From the NCBI GenBank assembly GCA_947625105.1, contig CANQMZ010000006.1:1-32440 (forward strand): a DNA stretch of 32,440 nucleotides, written 5' to 3'. Under the pieces are notes generated by a model that saw only the letters and a list, made by a program, of their open reading frames with translations, was not told the origin of the DNA and searched no databases. The translations under genes were made by a program, and so were the position numbers. Below, one piece after another: positions 9,641 through 18,086 of this stretch; positions within the stretch are counted from its first letter, which is position 1, and each line of letters opens with the position of its first letter. This DNA is from an uncultured Parasutterella sp. Its GTDB lineage: Bacteria > Pseudomonadota > Gammaproteobacteria > Burkholderiales > Burkholderiaceae_F.

Positions 9641-9991
9641 CTAGTACAACAAAGAACCGAAGAAAAAAAATGAAAAACAAAAGGCAAGATTAAAAAAAAT
9701 TTCTTTCAAGGCTTTTCCATAATTTAGTCTGCCAAAGGCAACACTGACTGATACAGCAAACGTAGAAAACGTTGAGAATGCTCCAAGAAAACCTTGAGTG
9801 ATAATCACTGTGAGAGAGCTTCCCGATGGCGCAATGCTGATTGCTATTCCTAATAGTAGGCAACCCAAGCTATTGACCAACAGGGTTCCCGCATCAAAGT
9901 TTTTGACCTTACTAATTATTAACAGCGAAAGTAGCCATCTACATAGAGCACCTAGTGCCCCAGCCAGGCCAATCAACAAAAATTGTGTCAC
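9641..9991 (-). CDS. crcB: CrcB/Fluc fluoride channel, first of an adjacent pair
   Basis: A small four-helix membrane protein of 116 residues that lets fluoride leave the cytoplasm. GLAGALGALCRW at the N-terminus, GTLLVNSLGCLLLG with the pore asparagine, and GFLGAFSTFSTF are classic family signatures. The start is taken as GTG at 9991 (MTQFLLIGL); no well-spaced Shine-Dalgarno is visible, so the start is uncertain. No fluoride riboswitch (crcB motif) could be recognised in the roughly 200 nt upstream. A possible promoter on the minus strand is TTGACT with CATAGT 18 nt later, about 25 nt before the start. The gene is divergent from htpG. Confidence 0.88.
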   Translation of the reverse strand: MTQFLLIGLAGALGALCRWLLSLLIISKVKNFDAGTLLVNSLGCLLLGIAISIAPSGSSLTVIITQGFLGAFSTFSTFAVSVSVAFGRLNYGKALKEIFFNLAFCFSFFFFGSLLY

Positions 9992-10124
9992 TCTCTATAA
10001 CCAACGGGTTTTTAGACTATGAATTACTAACAGTACTGCAGTCAATCTTATCAACGTTTCAAGACTAGAAGTCAACGGTTATTACTTTTTCTTGATTGGG
10101 GGAATAAGGCGAATTTGGTTGGTA

Positions 10125-10152
10125 CTTGAAATTTGTATTTCTAACCCCAAAT
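10125..10152 (+). promoter_or_regulatory. Sigma-32 (RpoH) heat-shock promoter of htpG
   Basis: CTTGAAA, a 13-nt spacer, then CCCCAAAT is a near-perfect RpoH promoter (consensus CTTGAAA and CCCCATnT). It lies about 50 nt upstream of the htpG start, so htpG is probably heat-induced through sigma-32. No other sequence of this type was seen in the window. Confidence 0.85.
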
Positions 10153-10202
10153 AGAGGGGAGCGATAAATCACGACAAAATGTTGGAATAGAAGGATTAAA
10201 TG

Positions 10203-12113
10203 ATGTCTGAACAAGCGACAAATAAGAAAAGTATGAATTTTCAGGCTGAAGTAAAGCAGATGCTGCACTTGGTAGTGCATTCGCTTTATTCAAAGCGTGA
10301 GATTTTTTTAAGAGAATTAATATCGAACGCATCGGATGCTATCGATAAGTTGAAATTTGCTGGAATCGAAAACCCACAACTTTTGGAGGCAGATCCGCAT
10401 CCATCCATCCGAGTTAGCGCTGACGAAAAAGCTCATACGATCACCATCAGTGATGATGGCATCGGTATGAATAGGGATGAGATCATTGAGCATCTGGGTA
10501 CGATTGCTAACAGTGGTACTAGGGAATTTTTCGCTCACCTTACGGGCGATCAGAAAAAGGATGTGCAACTCATTGGTCAGTTTGGAGTTGGTTTTTATTC
10601 TTCATTCATCGTAGCTGACAAAGTAACAGTAATCAGCAGGAAAGCGGGTGATCCATCAGAATCCGCTACAAAATGGGAAAGCGATGGAGAAGGAGAGTTC
10701 ACCGTGGAGGATGCTGTTCGTGAGCATTTCGGAACGGATGTTATTCTGCAGCTTAAAAAGGACGATTGGGATCTAGCTAATAATTGGAGAATTAAGGATA
10801 TCCTGGTCCATTACTCTGACCATATTGCCGCTCCGATCCTGATGCAAGAACTCTCCTTTGATGAAGAGAAAAAAGATAAGCAAGAAAAGAAATGGGAAGC
10901 CATCAATCAGGGGGCGGCTCTATGGATTCGTCCTAAGAAAGAAATAACAGAACAGCAGTACAAGGATTTTTATCATCACATAGCTCATGATGCCAGTGAT
11001 CCTCTCTGTTGGACTCACAACAAGGTTGAAGGCCGTAACGAATACATTCAACTGCTATATATTCCTTCCGTCAAGCCCTTTGACCTGTGGACAACGGAAG
11101 ACATAAGAGGTGTGAAACTGTATGTTAAACGCGTGTTCATTATGGATGATGCTAAGGAGCTTTTGCCAAGGTACTTACGCTTTGTGAGAGGTGTCATTGA
11201 CTCTGAGGATCTCCCGTTGAACGTGAGCCGAGAGATACTTCAGCAGAGCAGAGATTTAATGACAATCCGTGATGGCACAACCAAACGAGTTTTGTCGATG
11301 CTTGAGGACTTGGCAAAAAATAAAGAAGAAGACTATAAAAAGTTTTGGTCTTTATTTGGTGATGTTCTGAAGGAAGGTATGTCTGATCACGCTTCCCGTG
11401 AACGCATTACCAAACTCCTGAGATTTGCCTCAACGAATAGCTCGGGTGAGAAGAATGTTTCTCTTGAGTCTTATGTCAGCAGAATGGTTAAGGACCAAAA
11501 AGATATCTATTACTTCATCGGAGAGTCAGAAGAACAGGCGGCTAAGAGTCCGTTGCTTGAAATGTTTAAGAAAAAGGGTATTGAAGTACTGTTGCTTAAT
11601 GGACCAATTGATCAATGGATGTCTCAGTTCTTCTATGAGTTTGATTCAAAGAAACTGACGGATATTGCTCAGGAAGGTTTGGACCTAGGAGCTTTGGCAG
11701 ATAAGGATGAAAAGTCTGAAAAAGAAAAATTGCAGGTCGAATATCTGCCATTGATAGAGAAGTTTAAAAAAGCTTTGGGTGATCAGGTCGAAGATGTGAG
11801 AATTACATTGCGTCTTACGGATTCTCCTTCTTGCTTGGTTAATCCACAGAATCAGCCCAACCCAGCGTTTTTCAAAATGTTGAAGAGGGCGGGTCAACCA
11901 GTTCCAGAAGTAAAAGCGATTCTTGAGTTGAATCCTAACCACCCGTTGGTCAGTAGATTACGAGAGGAAGGAGCGTTTAATGATGATTGGGCTAAGTTGC
12001 TACTTGAACAGGCTCAAGTCATGGAAGGCGCAGAACTTAAAGATCCGGTGGGTTTTATTCATCGGGTAAATTCCATGCTGGTAGACTTTTCTCCGAAAGC
12101 TACAGTAAATTAA
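10203..12113 (+). CDS. htpG: Chaperone protein HtpG (bacterial Hsp90)
   Basis: A cytosolic ATP-dependent chaperone of 636 residues, the normal length. The N-terminal ATPase fold shows YSKREIFLRELISNASDA, DDGIGM, GTIANSGT and GQFGVGFYSSF. The middle domain carries YVKRVFI and the NVSREILQQ segment, and a dimerisation domain follows. Two ATGs are adjacent (10200 and 10203). AAGGA at 10191-10195 suits the second better, giving MSEQATNKK. The gene stands alone behind a sigma-32 promoter and ends at a strong terminator shared with the converging pgi. Confidence 0.97.
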   Translation: MSEQATNKKSMNFQAEVKQMLHLVVHSLYSKREIFLRELISNASDAIDKLKFAGIENPQLLEADPHPSIRVSADEKAHTITISDDGIGMNRDEIIEHLGTIANSGTREFFAHLTGDQKKDVQLIGQFGVGFYSSFIVADKVTVISRKAGDPSESATKWESDGEGEFTVEDAVREHFGTDVILQLKKDDWDLANNWRIKDILVHYSDHIAAPILMQELSFDEEKKDKQEKKWEAINQGAALWIRPKKEITEQQYKDFYHHIAHDASDPLCWTHNKVEGRNEYIQLLYIPSVKPFDLWTTEDIRGVKLYVKRVFIMDDAKELLPRYLRFVRGVIDSEDLPLNVSREILQQSRDLMTIRDGTTKRVLSMLEDLAKNKEEDYKKFWSLFGDVLKEGMSDHASRERITKLLRFASTNSSGEKNVSLESYVSRMVKDQKDIYYFIGESEEQAAKSPLLEMFKKKGIEVLLLNGPIDQWMSQFFYEFDSKKLTDIAQEGLDLGALADKDEKSEKEKLQVEYLPLIEKFKKALGDQVEDVRITLRLTDSPSCLVNPQNQPNPAFFKMLKRAGQPVPEVKAILELNPNHPLVSRLREEGAFNDDWAKLLLEQAQVMEGAELKDPVGFIHRVNSMLVDFSPKATVN

Positions 12114-12128
12114 ACTTATTGTGAATGG

Positions 12129-12154
12129 AAAAAGGCGGTGAACCCGCCTTTTTT
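12129..12154. terminator. Bidirectional terminator between htpG and pgi
   Basis: AAAAAGGCGG-TGAAC-CCGCCTTTTT is a 10-bp stem with a 5-nt loop and T runs on both strands. It serves htpG on plus and pgi on minus, which converge here. Confidence 0.9.
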
Positions 12155-12164
12155 CTCAGGGTGC

Positions 12165-13550
12165 TTAAGAACCTAATATTTCCCGGGCAAGTTTTTTGCC
12201 CAATTCAACTCCAGGCTGGTCAAATGCGTTTAACCCAAAAAGGAAGGCAAGCATTACCGTCTTGTGCTCATAGAGCGCCATTAATGAGCCCAGAGTCTTT
12301 GCATCAAGTATTTCTAAGGTTAGGACAGTTACAACGTTGAAGTTTTCATCGCCTTGTTCTCTTGATGTCAGGGCTTTTGTCTGTGCCTTGGCATTGGCGA
12401 TTAGGACATTGTGTAGTTGTTTGTGGCTATGTCCCGGTTTAATGGACCAACAGATGTCAATAGCTGTTTTTGAAGTGCCTTCTCTCAGCCATTGATAAAA
12501 GGAATGCTGAGATTCGTTGCCATGTCCACCCCATACAGCAATTGCGGTGGGCGTATCAACCGCTTGTCCAGTCGTTGTTCGATGCTTGCCCAAACTTTCC
12601 ATCTCAAGCTGTTGCAGCCAATCGACAACAATACGTAAACGTTCATCGTAAGCTAAGAAACAGTAGCTAGAAACGCCCAATTGGGTGATATTCCTATAGG
12701 CAATCAAGGCCAATAGCGCCGGAAGATTGGAGGTTATTGGTGCTATGGATGCGTGTTCGTCCATGCAGTGAGCCCCCGAAAGCAATTCAAGGAATACTTT
12801 CGCTCCAAGGCCCACAGCGACAGGCAGTCCAATAGCGCTCCAAACAGAAAATCTGCCTCCAACCCAATCCCAAATGGGAAATTGATTTTCCTGCGGCAAG
12901 TTGAGCGAATTGGCTGCGTTTGGGTTGGAGGAAACAACGACCACGTGCTTAGCTAAATTCTTTCCATCAATCCCCTGGTTTTTGAACCATTCCAAAGCGG
13001 CAAGCGCGTTGAAGTGGGTTTCTTGTGTTCTCCAACTTTTTGAAGAAACCACGATCAGGGTTGATGCCGCATCTAAGTCAGAAAAAATACGGTCAAATGT
13101 CACACCGTCAGCCGCGGCAAGGAATCTGATATCGATCTTGGGATGGTTTGGTCTTAAAGCATGCCAAACTGCGCGTGGTCCCATGTCAGAGCCACCGATG
13201 CCGATATTAACTACCGTTCTAATCTTTTTACCGGTTGCACCAAGCCACTTGCCGGAGCGAACCGCCTTAGCAAATTCGATGATTTTCTCCAGACTTTGGT
13301 GTACTTCAAGACCGAAGGGGACATCTTTAGACGGATCCCGCAGCGAGGTATGCAGTGCGGACCTTTTTTCGGAAAGATTGACCACTTCTCCTTGTCGCAT
13401 TGCATTGAACGCCTTTTGGATACCTCTATCTAGGGCTAGTTTGACGAGTCCATCTAAGACGGACTGGTCTAGCTTTTGATTGCTGAAATCAAGCCTGATT
13501 CCGCAGCTTTGCACGGTGAAGGTGTTTCCTGCTTTATCTGTAATTGACAT
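12165..13550 (-). CDS. pgi: Glucose-6-phosphate isomerase (short form)
   Basis: Interconverts glucose-6-phosphate and fructose-6-phosphate in glycolysis and gluconeogenesis. The sequence shows the phosphate-binding NIGIGGSDMGPR and SSKSWRTQET, and both family signatures: DWVGGRFSVWSAIG and the C-terminal FDQPGVELGKK. At 461 residues it is shorter than the roughly 550 of most proteobacterial enzymes. The segment that reads WGEPGTNGQH in E. coli and animal enzymes, where the Glu is the isomerisation base, reads WGGHGNESQH here. I recall a WGG variant in Pseudomonas-type enzymes, so activity is still expected. No Shine-Dalgarno is visible before the ATG. An AT-rich TTAGATATTCT lies close upstream. 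Confidence 0.93.
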   Translation of the reverse strand: MSITDKAGNTFTVQSCGIRLDFSNQKLDQSVLDGLVKLALDRGIQKAFNAMRQGEVVNLSEKRSALHTSLRDPSKDVPFGLEVHQSLEKIIEFAKAVRSGKWLGATGKKIRTVVNIGIGGSDMGPRAVWHALRPNHPKIDIRFLAAADGVTFDRIFSDLDAASTLIVVSSKSWRTQETHFNALAALEWFKNQGIDGKNLAKHVVVVSSNPNAANSLNLPQENQFPIWDWVGGRFSVWSAIGLPVAVGLGAKVFLELLSGAHCMDEHASIAPITSNLPALLALIAYRNITQLGVSSYCFLAYDERLRIVVDWLQQLEMESLGKHRTTTGQAVDTPTAIAVWGGHGNESQHSFYQWLREGTSKTAIDICWSIKPGHSHKQLHNVLIANAKAQTKALTSREQGDENFNVVTVLTLEILDAKTLGSLMALYEHKTVMLAFLFGLNAFDQPGVELGKKLAREILGS

Positions 13551-13627
13551 AGGGTATCTGGAGAATATCTAATAAAAAGCGAGCTGCAACTGTTGCCATC
13601 ATATCCCAAGCGGAGGGCGATATGGCT

Positions 13628-14932
13628 CTAGTGGCGCTTTTCTTCACCAATAAGATGTAACGAATCTTCAATGGATTGATTGTGTCTGTGTTTAAAAATC
13701 ACACCGAGCATAGAGAATCCAACGAAACAACCGAAAATAACCATGATAGTGACAGACCCAAGACCCGTTTTAATGAGCAGGGAGTAAACCGCCAACATTA
13801 TCAGAATGGAAGAGTTTTCGTTGAAATTTTGTACCGCAATTGATCGGCCGGCGCTCATCAAAACGTGCCCTCTGTGCTGCAATAAAGCGTTCATGGGGAC
13901 TACGAAGAATCCGGCCATCATCCCTACAAGGATCAGCATTAAGCAGGCAATGACAATTGCGAAGGAGACGTGGAAACCGAAAGCGTCGAATCCCCCGGGA
14001 ATCCAGGAGCCCTTGTAGAAAGACATAAGGGCAACGGAAAAGCCCATTAGAACACCAAGAGGCAGAACATCGACACTTTTACGCAGACTAACCAGAGAGG
14101 CGGCTAGCACTGCACCAATGGCAATGCCTATCGCAACTACGCCTTGAAGGATGGCTGCCTTAGATAGATCAAGACCTAATGAATGATCCGCCCAAGTTAG
14201 CACTAAGAACTGTAATGTTGCGCCCGCACCCCAAAACAATGTGGTCACAGAAAGGGAAATCTGACCAAGCTTATCATGCCAAAGCAAGGCGCAAGATTTG
14301 TAAAAATTGATGAGCGTATGAACAGGTCGGAAATCCTGTTTTGGATACTTGGCTCCGGTGTTGGGAATAAATAGGTTGACGATGGCAGCTGCGGCATAAA
14401 TAAAAATCATGACAGCGATGGCTGCTTGAGCAGAGTTGTGGATGCCCCAAACATGAACTCCCTGAACCCAATGCTCAACCGTTGGCGAAATAAGGAAACC
14501 GCCAAGGCCCGTACCGAGAATGATAGAGGCTACGGTAAGCCCTTCTATCCAACCGTTGGCTTTCACTAGAAGCTCTGGTGGTAGCAGTTCAGTGAGAATC
14601 CCGTATTTGGCTGGAGAATAAGCTGCCGCACCAAGTCCAACAATACCGTAAGCAATAAGCGGATGAGTACCGAACAGCATGACACAGCAACCAAAGGTCT
14701 TGATGGCATTGGTAATGAACATCACATGGCCTTTGGGCATGGTGTCCGCAAAAATGCCCACCCAGGCTGCGAAAAGAACATAACTCACCACAAAGAAAAG
14801 TTTTAACAGCGGTGTCATCCACGCTGGTTCGTTAAGTGTCGCAAGTAATGCGATAGCTGCTATCAGAAGTGCGTTGTCGGCCAGTGATGATAAGAACTGA
14901 GCCAACATGATGCTGTAAAAACCTTTTCCCAT
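13628..14932 (-). CDS. lplT: Lysophospholipid transporter LplT
   Basis: A major-facilitator transporter of 434 residues with about 12 membrane segments that flips lysophospholipids across the inner membrane for reacylation. The start MGKGFYSIMLAQFLSSLADNALLIAA, and the later AAAYSPAKYGILTELLPPE and KANGWIEGLT, are characteristic of LplT. In E. coli the gene is next to aas (acyltransferase/acyl-ACP synthetase). No aas is present here, so the acylation partner must be elsewhere. The gene is upstream of pgi on the same strand with a 77-nt gap and may be cotranscribed with it. It diverges from the polysaccharide exporter genes. Confidence 0.9.
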   Translation of the reverse strand: MGKGFYSIMLAQFLSSLADNALLIAAIALLATLNEPAWMTPLLKLFFVVSYVLFAAWVGIFADTMPKGHVMFITNAIKTFGCCVMLFGTHPLIAYGIVGLGAAAYSPAKYGILTELLPPELLVKANGWIEGLTVASIILGTGLGGFLISPTVEHWVQGVHVWGIHNSAQAAIAVMIFIYAAAAIVNLFIPNTGAKYPKQDFRPVHTLINFYKSCALLWHDKLGQISLSVTTLFWGAGATLQFLVLTWADHSLGLDLSKAAILQGVVAIGIAIGAVLAASLVSLRKSVDVLPLGVLMGFSVALMSFYKGSWIPGGFDAFGFHVSFAIVIACLMLILVGMMAGFFVVPMNALLQHRGHVLMSAGRSIAVQNFNENSSILIMLAVYSLLIKTGLGSVTIMVIFGCFVGFSMLGVIFKHRHNQSIEDSLHLIGEEKRH

Positions 14933-15067
14933 CGTCTTTATTGCTTAGTAATACTTTGGCGTATTTTAAACAAAGAGATCACAAACTTTGGGTAACTAAT
15001 TAAAAGGCGTAGCGCAATGTGGTTTTTCCCTGAAAGTCGACAGTCGTTAATCCCTTGGATAATTCTT

Positions 15068-15118
15068 TAGAATGTGCGGAAAAGAAAAACGATAGGGGTC
15101 CGCCTTGCATTTGGCGGA
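15068..15118 (+). promoter_or_regulatory. Possible promoter and leader hairpin of the polysaccharide exporter operon
   Basis: TAGAAT at 15068-15073 is a fair -10, but no good -35 was found. The predicted leader contains TCCGCC-(8 nt)-GGCGGA, a 6-bp hairpin about 40 nt before the start codon. There is no T run, so it is not a terminator. Confidence 0.35.
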
Positions 15119-15155
15119 GCAGCTCTTACCTAGAAGAAACATTTGGAAGGATTTA

Positions 15156-15998
15156 ATGAGTCAGGTACAGATTACAGGAGTATCGCCCGTTCCTTTTAAA
15201 CGTCGAAAGCAAAAAAGTTTCGGCTTAATAGATATTGTTAGAGGCATACAACAATTTGATTTGGCTGATCTATTGGCGCGATCTGATATCAGACAACGCT
15301 ATCGCCGTTCTACGTTAGGACCTTTTTGGATAACAATTTCAACGGCGATCATGATCGCCTGTTTGGGTTTTATCTTTGGAACGATTTTTAAATCTTCAAT
15401 AAACGAATTCCTACCTTTCATTTCCGCCGGCTTAATCATTTGGGGGTATCTATCTTCAACTCTTACTGAAGCTACAACCGCATTTACCTCTGTGGAGGGA
15501 ATGATTAAGCAGCTTCCGCATCCGCTCTTTCTCTATGTAGAAAGGATGGTCATGCGAAACTTCTACATTTTTGTTCATAACATTGTCATCTTTCCGATTG
15601 TTTGCCTCATAGTCAGAAGACCTCTTGATTGGGACATGTTCCTTTTCCTTCCTGGGATCTTACTTTTGACTCTGAATTTGACTTGGATGTCTTTGATGAT
15701 TGGCATCTTCTGCACTCGTTTTAGAGATATGGCTCAAATTTTAATTAATTTGTTGCAGGTGATTTTTTACGTAACACCGATCATTTGGATGCCTGGGCTA
15801 CTTTCAGCTAGAACCTCTGTCATGATTCTTGAACCAAATCCCTTCTACCATCTTATGGAAATTGTCAGGGCGCCGTTAATGGGCAATTTGCCGACGGCTT
15901 TGAACTGGGGTGTGTCTTTCTTGTGCCTGATTGTGGGTACTTGGCTGACGCTAATTGTGTACAACAAATACCGCAATAGAATTGCTTACTGGTTATAA
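15156..15998 (+). CDS. wzm: Polysaccharide ABC exporter permease (Wzm/KpsM/TagG type)
   Basis: An ABC-2 type permease of 280 residues with about six membrane segments. The N-terminal cytoplasmic part LADLLARSDIRQRYRRSTLGPFW is the hallmark of O-antigen and teichoic-acid exporter permeases. The track start at 15105 has no ribosome binding site. GGAAGGA four nt before the ATG at 15156 fixes the start at MSQVQITGV. The ATPase gene follows after 2 nt. Together they should move an undecaprenyl-linked glycan from the cytoplasm to the periplasm. The symbol is assigned by family; the exact glycan is unknown. Confidence 0.85.
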   Translation: MSQVQITGVSPVPFKRRKQKSFGLIDIVRGIQQFDLADLLARSDIRQRYRRSTLGPFWITISTAIMIACLGFIFGTIFKSSINEFLPFISAGLIIWGYLSSTLTEATTAFTSVEGMIKQLPHPLFLYVERMVMRNFYIFVHNIVIFPIVCLIVRRPLDWDMFLFLPGILLLTLNLTWMSLMIGIFCTRFRDMAQILINLLQVIFYVTPIIWMPGLLSARTSVMILEPNPFYHLMEIVRAPLMGNLPTALNWGVSFLCLIVGTWLTLIVYNKYRNRIAYWL

Positions 15999-16000
15999 CA

Positions 16001-16741
16001 ATGGCGCGCATAAGTCTTAAAGACGTAACGGTTGACATTCCCATTTTTAATTCTCAGGGTCGTTCTCTGAAAAAAGCTGTCATGGGAATGGCCACGGGTG
16101 GCAAGATAGGTCTAACCGAAGCAGGAAGGACGATTGTCAGGTCCTTAGAAAGAATCAATCTAGAAATCCAAGGTGAAGAAAGGGTAGGTTTAATTGGCCA
16201 TAATGGTGCAGGGAAAAGTACTCTTCTGCGCGTTATCGGTCAGGTTTATTACCCGACAGCAGGACAGGCAATCGTGGAGGGCAAACTGGGTTCCTTGATT
16301 GATGTGTCCTTGGGAATTGATGGGGAAGCAACTGGCATTGAAAACATCTATCTTCGTGCAGCCTTGCTCGGTATTGACAAAAAAATCGTTAATGAAAATA
16401 TCGATGAAATTATTGAATTTTCCGAGCTGGGTCGCTTTGTTGAAATGCCTGTCAGAACTTATTCGACTGGTATGCACATGAGGCTTGCTTTTGCGGTCTC
16501 AACGATGATCACTCCGGAAATCCTCCTGATGGACGAATGGCTTTCCGTAGGTGATGAGGGTTTCCGTCAGAAGGCGGAAACAAGATTGAATCGGCTTATT
16601 GAAAGCTCAAGCATTCTTGTCATTGCTACGCACTCCCAAGCACTCATCAAAAAATGTTGCACCCGGGTTGTGTGGCTTGAGCATGGCCAAATGATTATGG
16701 ATGGTAAACCTGACGAGGTGTGTCCCAAATATTTCAAATAG
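16001..16741 (+). CDS. wzt: Polysaccharide ABC exporter ATPase (Wzt/KpsT type)
   Basis: An ABC ATPase of 246 residues, partner of the adjacent permease. Walker A is GHNGAGKST, the signature is YSTGMHMRLAFAV, Walker B is ILLMDEWLSVGD, and the switch histidine is in ATHS. The N-terminal region before Walker A (about 65 residues with FNSQGRSLKK) is typical of the Wzt/TagH/RfbE subgroup. It lacks the extra C-terminal carbohydrate-binding domain of long Wzt proteins such as E. coli O9a, so export should not depend on a modified non-reducing end. glf follows after 84 nt. Confidence 0.87.
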   Translation: MARISLKDVTVDIPIFNSQGRSLKKAVMGMATGGKIGLTEAGRTIVRSLERINLEIQGEERVGLIGHNGAGKSTLLRVIGQVYYPTAGQAIVEGKLGSLIDVSLGIDGEATGIENIYLRAALLGIDKKIVNENIDEIIEFSELGRFVEMPVRTYSTGMHMRLAFAVSTMITPEILLMDEWLSVGDEGFRQKAETRLNRLIESSSILVIATHSQALIKKCCTRVVWLEHGQMIMDGKPDEVCPKYFK

Positions 16742-16825
16742 TCTTTTGGAGAGACCCTCGCACAGGTATTGAATACAGTTGAACAGTTTATGTTTGATCC
16801 CGATTAATGGAATAGGCGCAGAATC

Positions 16826-17923
16826 ATGGATATCTTAGTAGTTGGGGCAGGTTTGACAGGAGCAACTCTAGCAAGGGCGTTGGCAGAAAAGGGGCATGAG
16901 ATCAGACTCATTGAACAAAGAGAGCATTTAGCTGGGAACTGCTTTGATTACTTCAACGATAACGAAATTGATGTTCATATGTATGGGACGCACATATTCC
17001 ACACGCAAAGCGCTGAAGTGTGGCACTTTGCTTCTAGGTTTGCAGAATGGTATCCCTATCAACACGAGGTTCGAGCTTTTATAGACGGCAAACTCGTACC
17101 TGTTCCTTTCAACATCAATTCTATCGAGGCCTTGTTTCCGACTTCAATTGCAGATCGCTTAATTTATGCTCTGCTCAACGAATTTGGGCTAGGTCAGAAG
17201 GTGCCGATTCTTGAATTGAGGAAATCTCAGAACAAGGATCTCCAGTTTCTTGCTAATTACGTGTACGAAAAAGTTTTTTTACACTACACAGAAAAACAGT
17301 GGGGGTTCACACCGGAACAACTTGATCAAGCGGTAACGGGGAGAGTTCCGGTGTTTGTCGGAAAAGATAATCGGTATTTCCAGGATAAGTATCAAGGTAT
17401 ACCCATAGCCGGATACACGAGGATGGTCGAACGCATGCTGGAGCATGAGAATATCAGCGTAGACCTCAACACAAAGTTTTCTCGAGATCAGCTTGAAGAG
17501 GTTGATCATTGCTTTTATACAGGCGCTATTGACGAGTACTTTAATTACGTGTTGGGAGAGTTGCCATATAGAAGTTTGAAATTTAACTTTTTGGAATTCA
17601 ACAGAGCGCATTTTCAACCTTATGCGGTTGTGAACTATCCAAACAACTACGATTGGACAAGGATTGGGGAGTACAAATATTTTCTGGACACTAAATCTGA
17701 TAAAACCGTAGTGTCCTACGAATACCCTGAAGCCTTTGTTCGTGGCCAAAACGAGCGATATTACCCGATACCAAATGAGGCCAACGACAAGTTGTACAAA
17801 CGTTACTTGGAGTTGGCAGCCAAAGAAGCGAAACTTACCTTTGCCGGTCGTCTCGGCGACTATAGGTATTACAACATGGACCAAGCTATGCTGAGAGCCA
17901 TCAAACTTTCCGAGAGTTTTTGA
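16826..17923 (+). CDS. glf: UDP-galactopyranose mutase
   Basis: A flavoenzyme of 365 residues that converts UDP-galactopyranose to UDP-galactofuranose. The dinucleotide-binding start is VVGAGLTGATLARAL. Family segments that can be seen are GNCFDY, YGTHIFHT, FNINSI, YTEKQWG, NYPNNYDWTRIGEYK and GRLGDYRYYNMDQ near the C-terminus. Its position after wzm-wzt implies that the exported glycan contains galactofuranose, as in Klebsiella galactan I. No glycosyltransferase gene is present on either side, so the rest of the pathway must be elsewhere. An antisense ORF of 216 aa is only its shadow. Confidence 0.94.
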   Translation: MDILVVGAGLTGATLARALAEKGHEIRLIEQREHLAGNCFDYFNDNEIDVHMYGTHIFHTQSAEVWHFASRFAEWYPYQHEVRAFIDGKLVPVPFNINSIEALFPTSIADRLIYALLNEFGLGQKVPILELRKSQNKDLQFLANYVYEKVFLHYTEKQWGFTPEQLDQAVTGRVPVFVGKDNRYFQDKYQGIPIAGYTRMVERMLEHENISVDLNTKFSRDQLEEVDHCFYTGAIDEYFNYVLGELPYRSLKFNFLEFNRAHFQPYAVVNYPNNYDWTRIGEYKYFLDTKSDKTVVSYEYPEAFVRGQNERYYPIPNEANDKLYKRYLELAAKEAKLTFAGRLGDYRYYNMDQAMLRAIKLSESF

Positions 17924-18003
17924 AATCACTAAAAAGAAGAAAAAGTGAACAGGTTGATTTCATTAGTCATAAATTGACTTGTTGATCTGTAGGATGCGCT
18001 CCG

Positions 18004-18032
18004 TTGACAACGAGAGCTTCAAAGATTAGATA
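18004..18032 (+). promoter_or_regulatory. Sigma-70-like promoter of the primase-like gene
   Basis: A perfect TTGACA, a 17-nt spacer, then TAGATA. The predicted start is about 50 nt upstream of the GTG start chosen for the gene at 18087, so this gene has its own transcription unit. Confidence 0.6.
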
Positions 18033-18086
18033 AAAAAGTTACTGCTCCGTTGTTTGATTTTCAAATCTCAAGAGGAGTTCTACAAA

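Noticed and set aside
9992-10120. Possible fluoride riboswitch upstream of the crcB pair
   Set aside because: The conserved crcB-motif segments could not be found on the minus strand.
12901-13479. 192-aa plus-strand ORF opposite pgi
   Set aside because: Antisense shadow of a clearly coding, conserved gene.
17279-17929. 216-aa minus-strand ORF opposite glf
   Set aside because: Antisense shadow of glf; no ribosome binding site or family resemblance.
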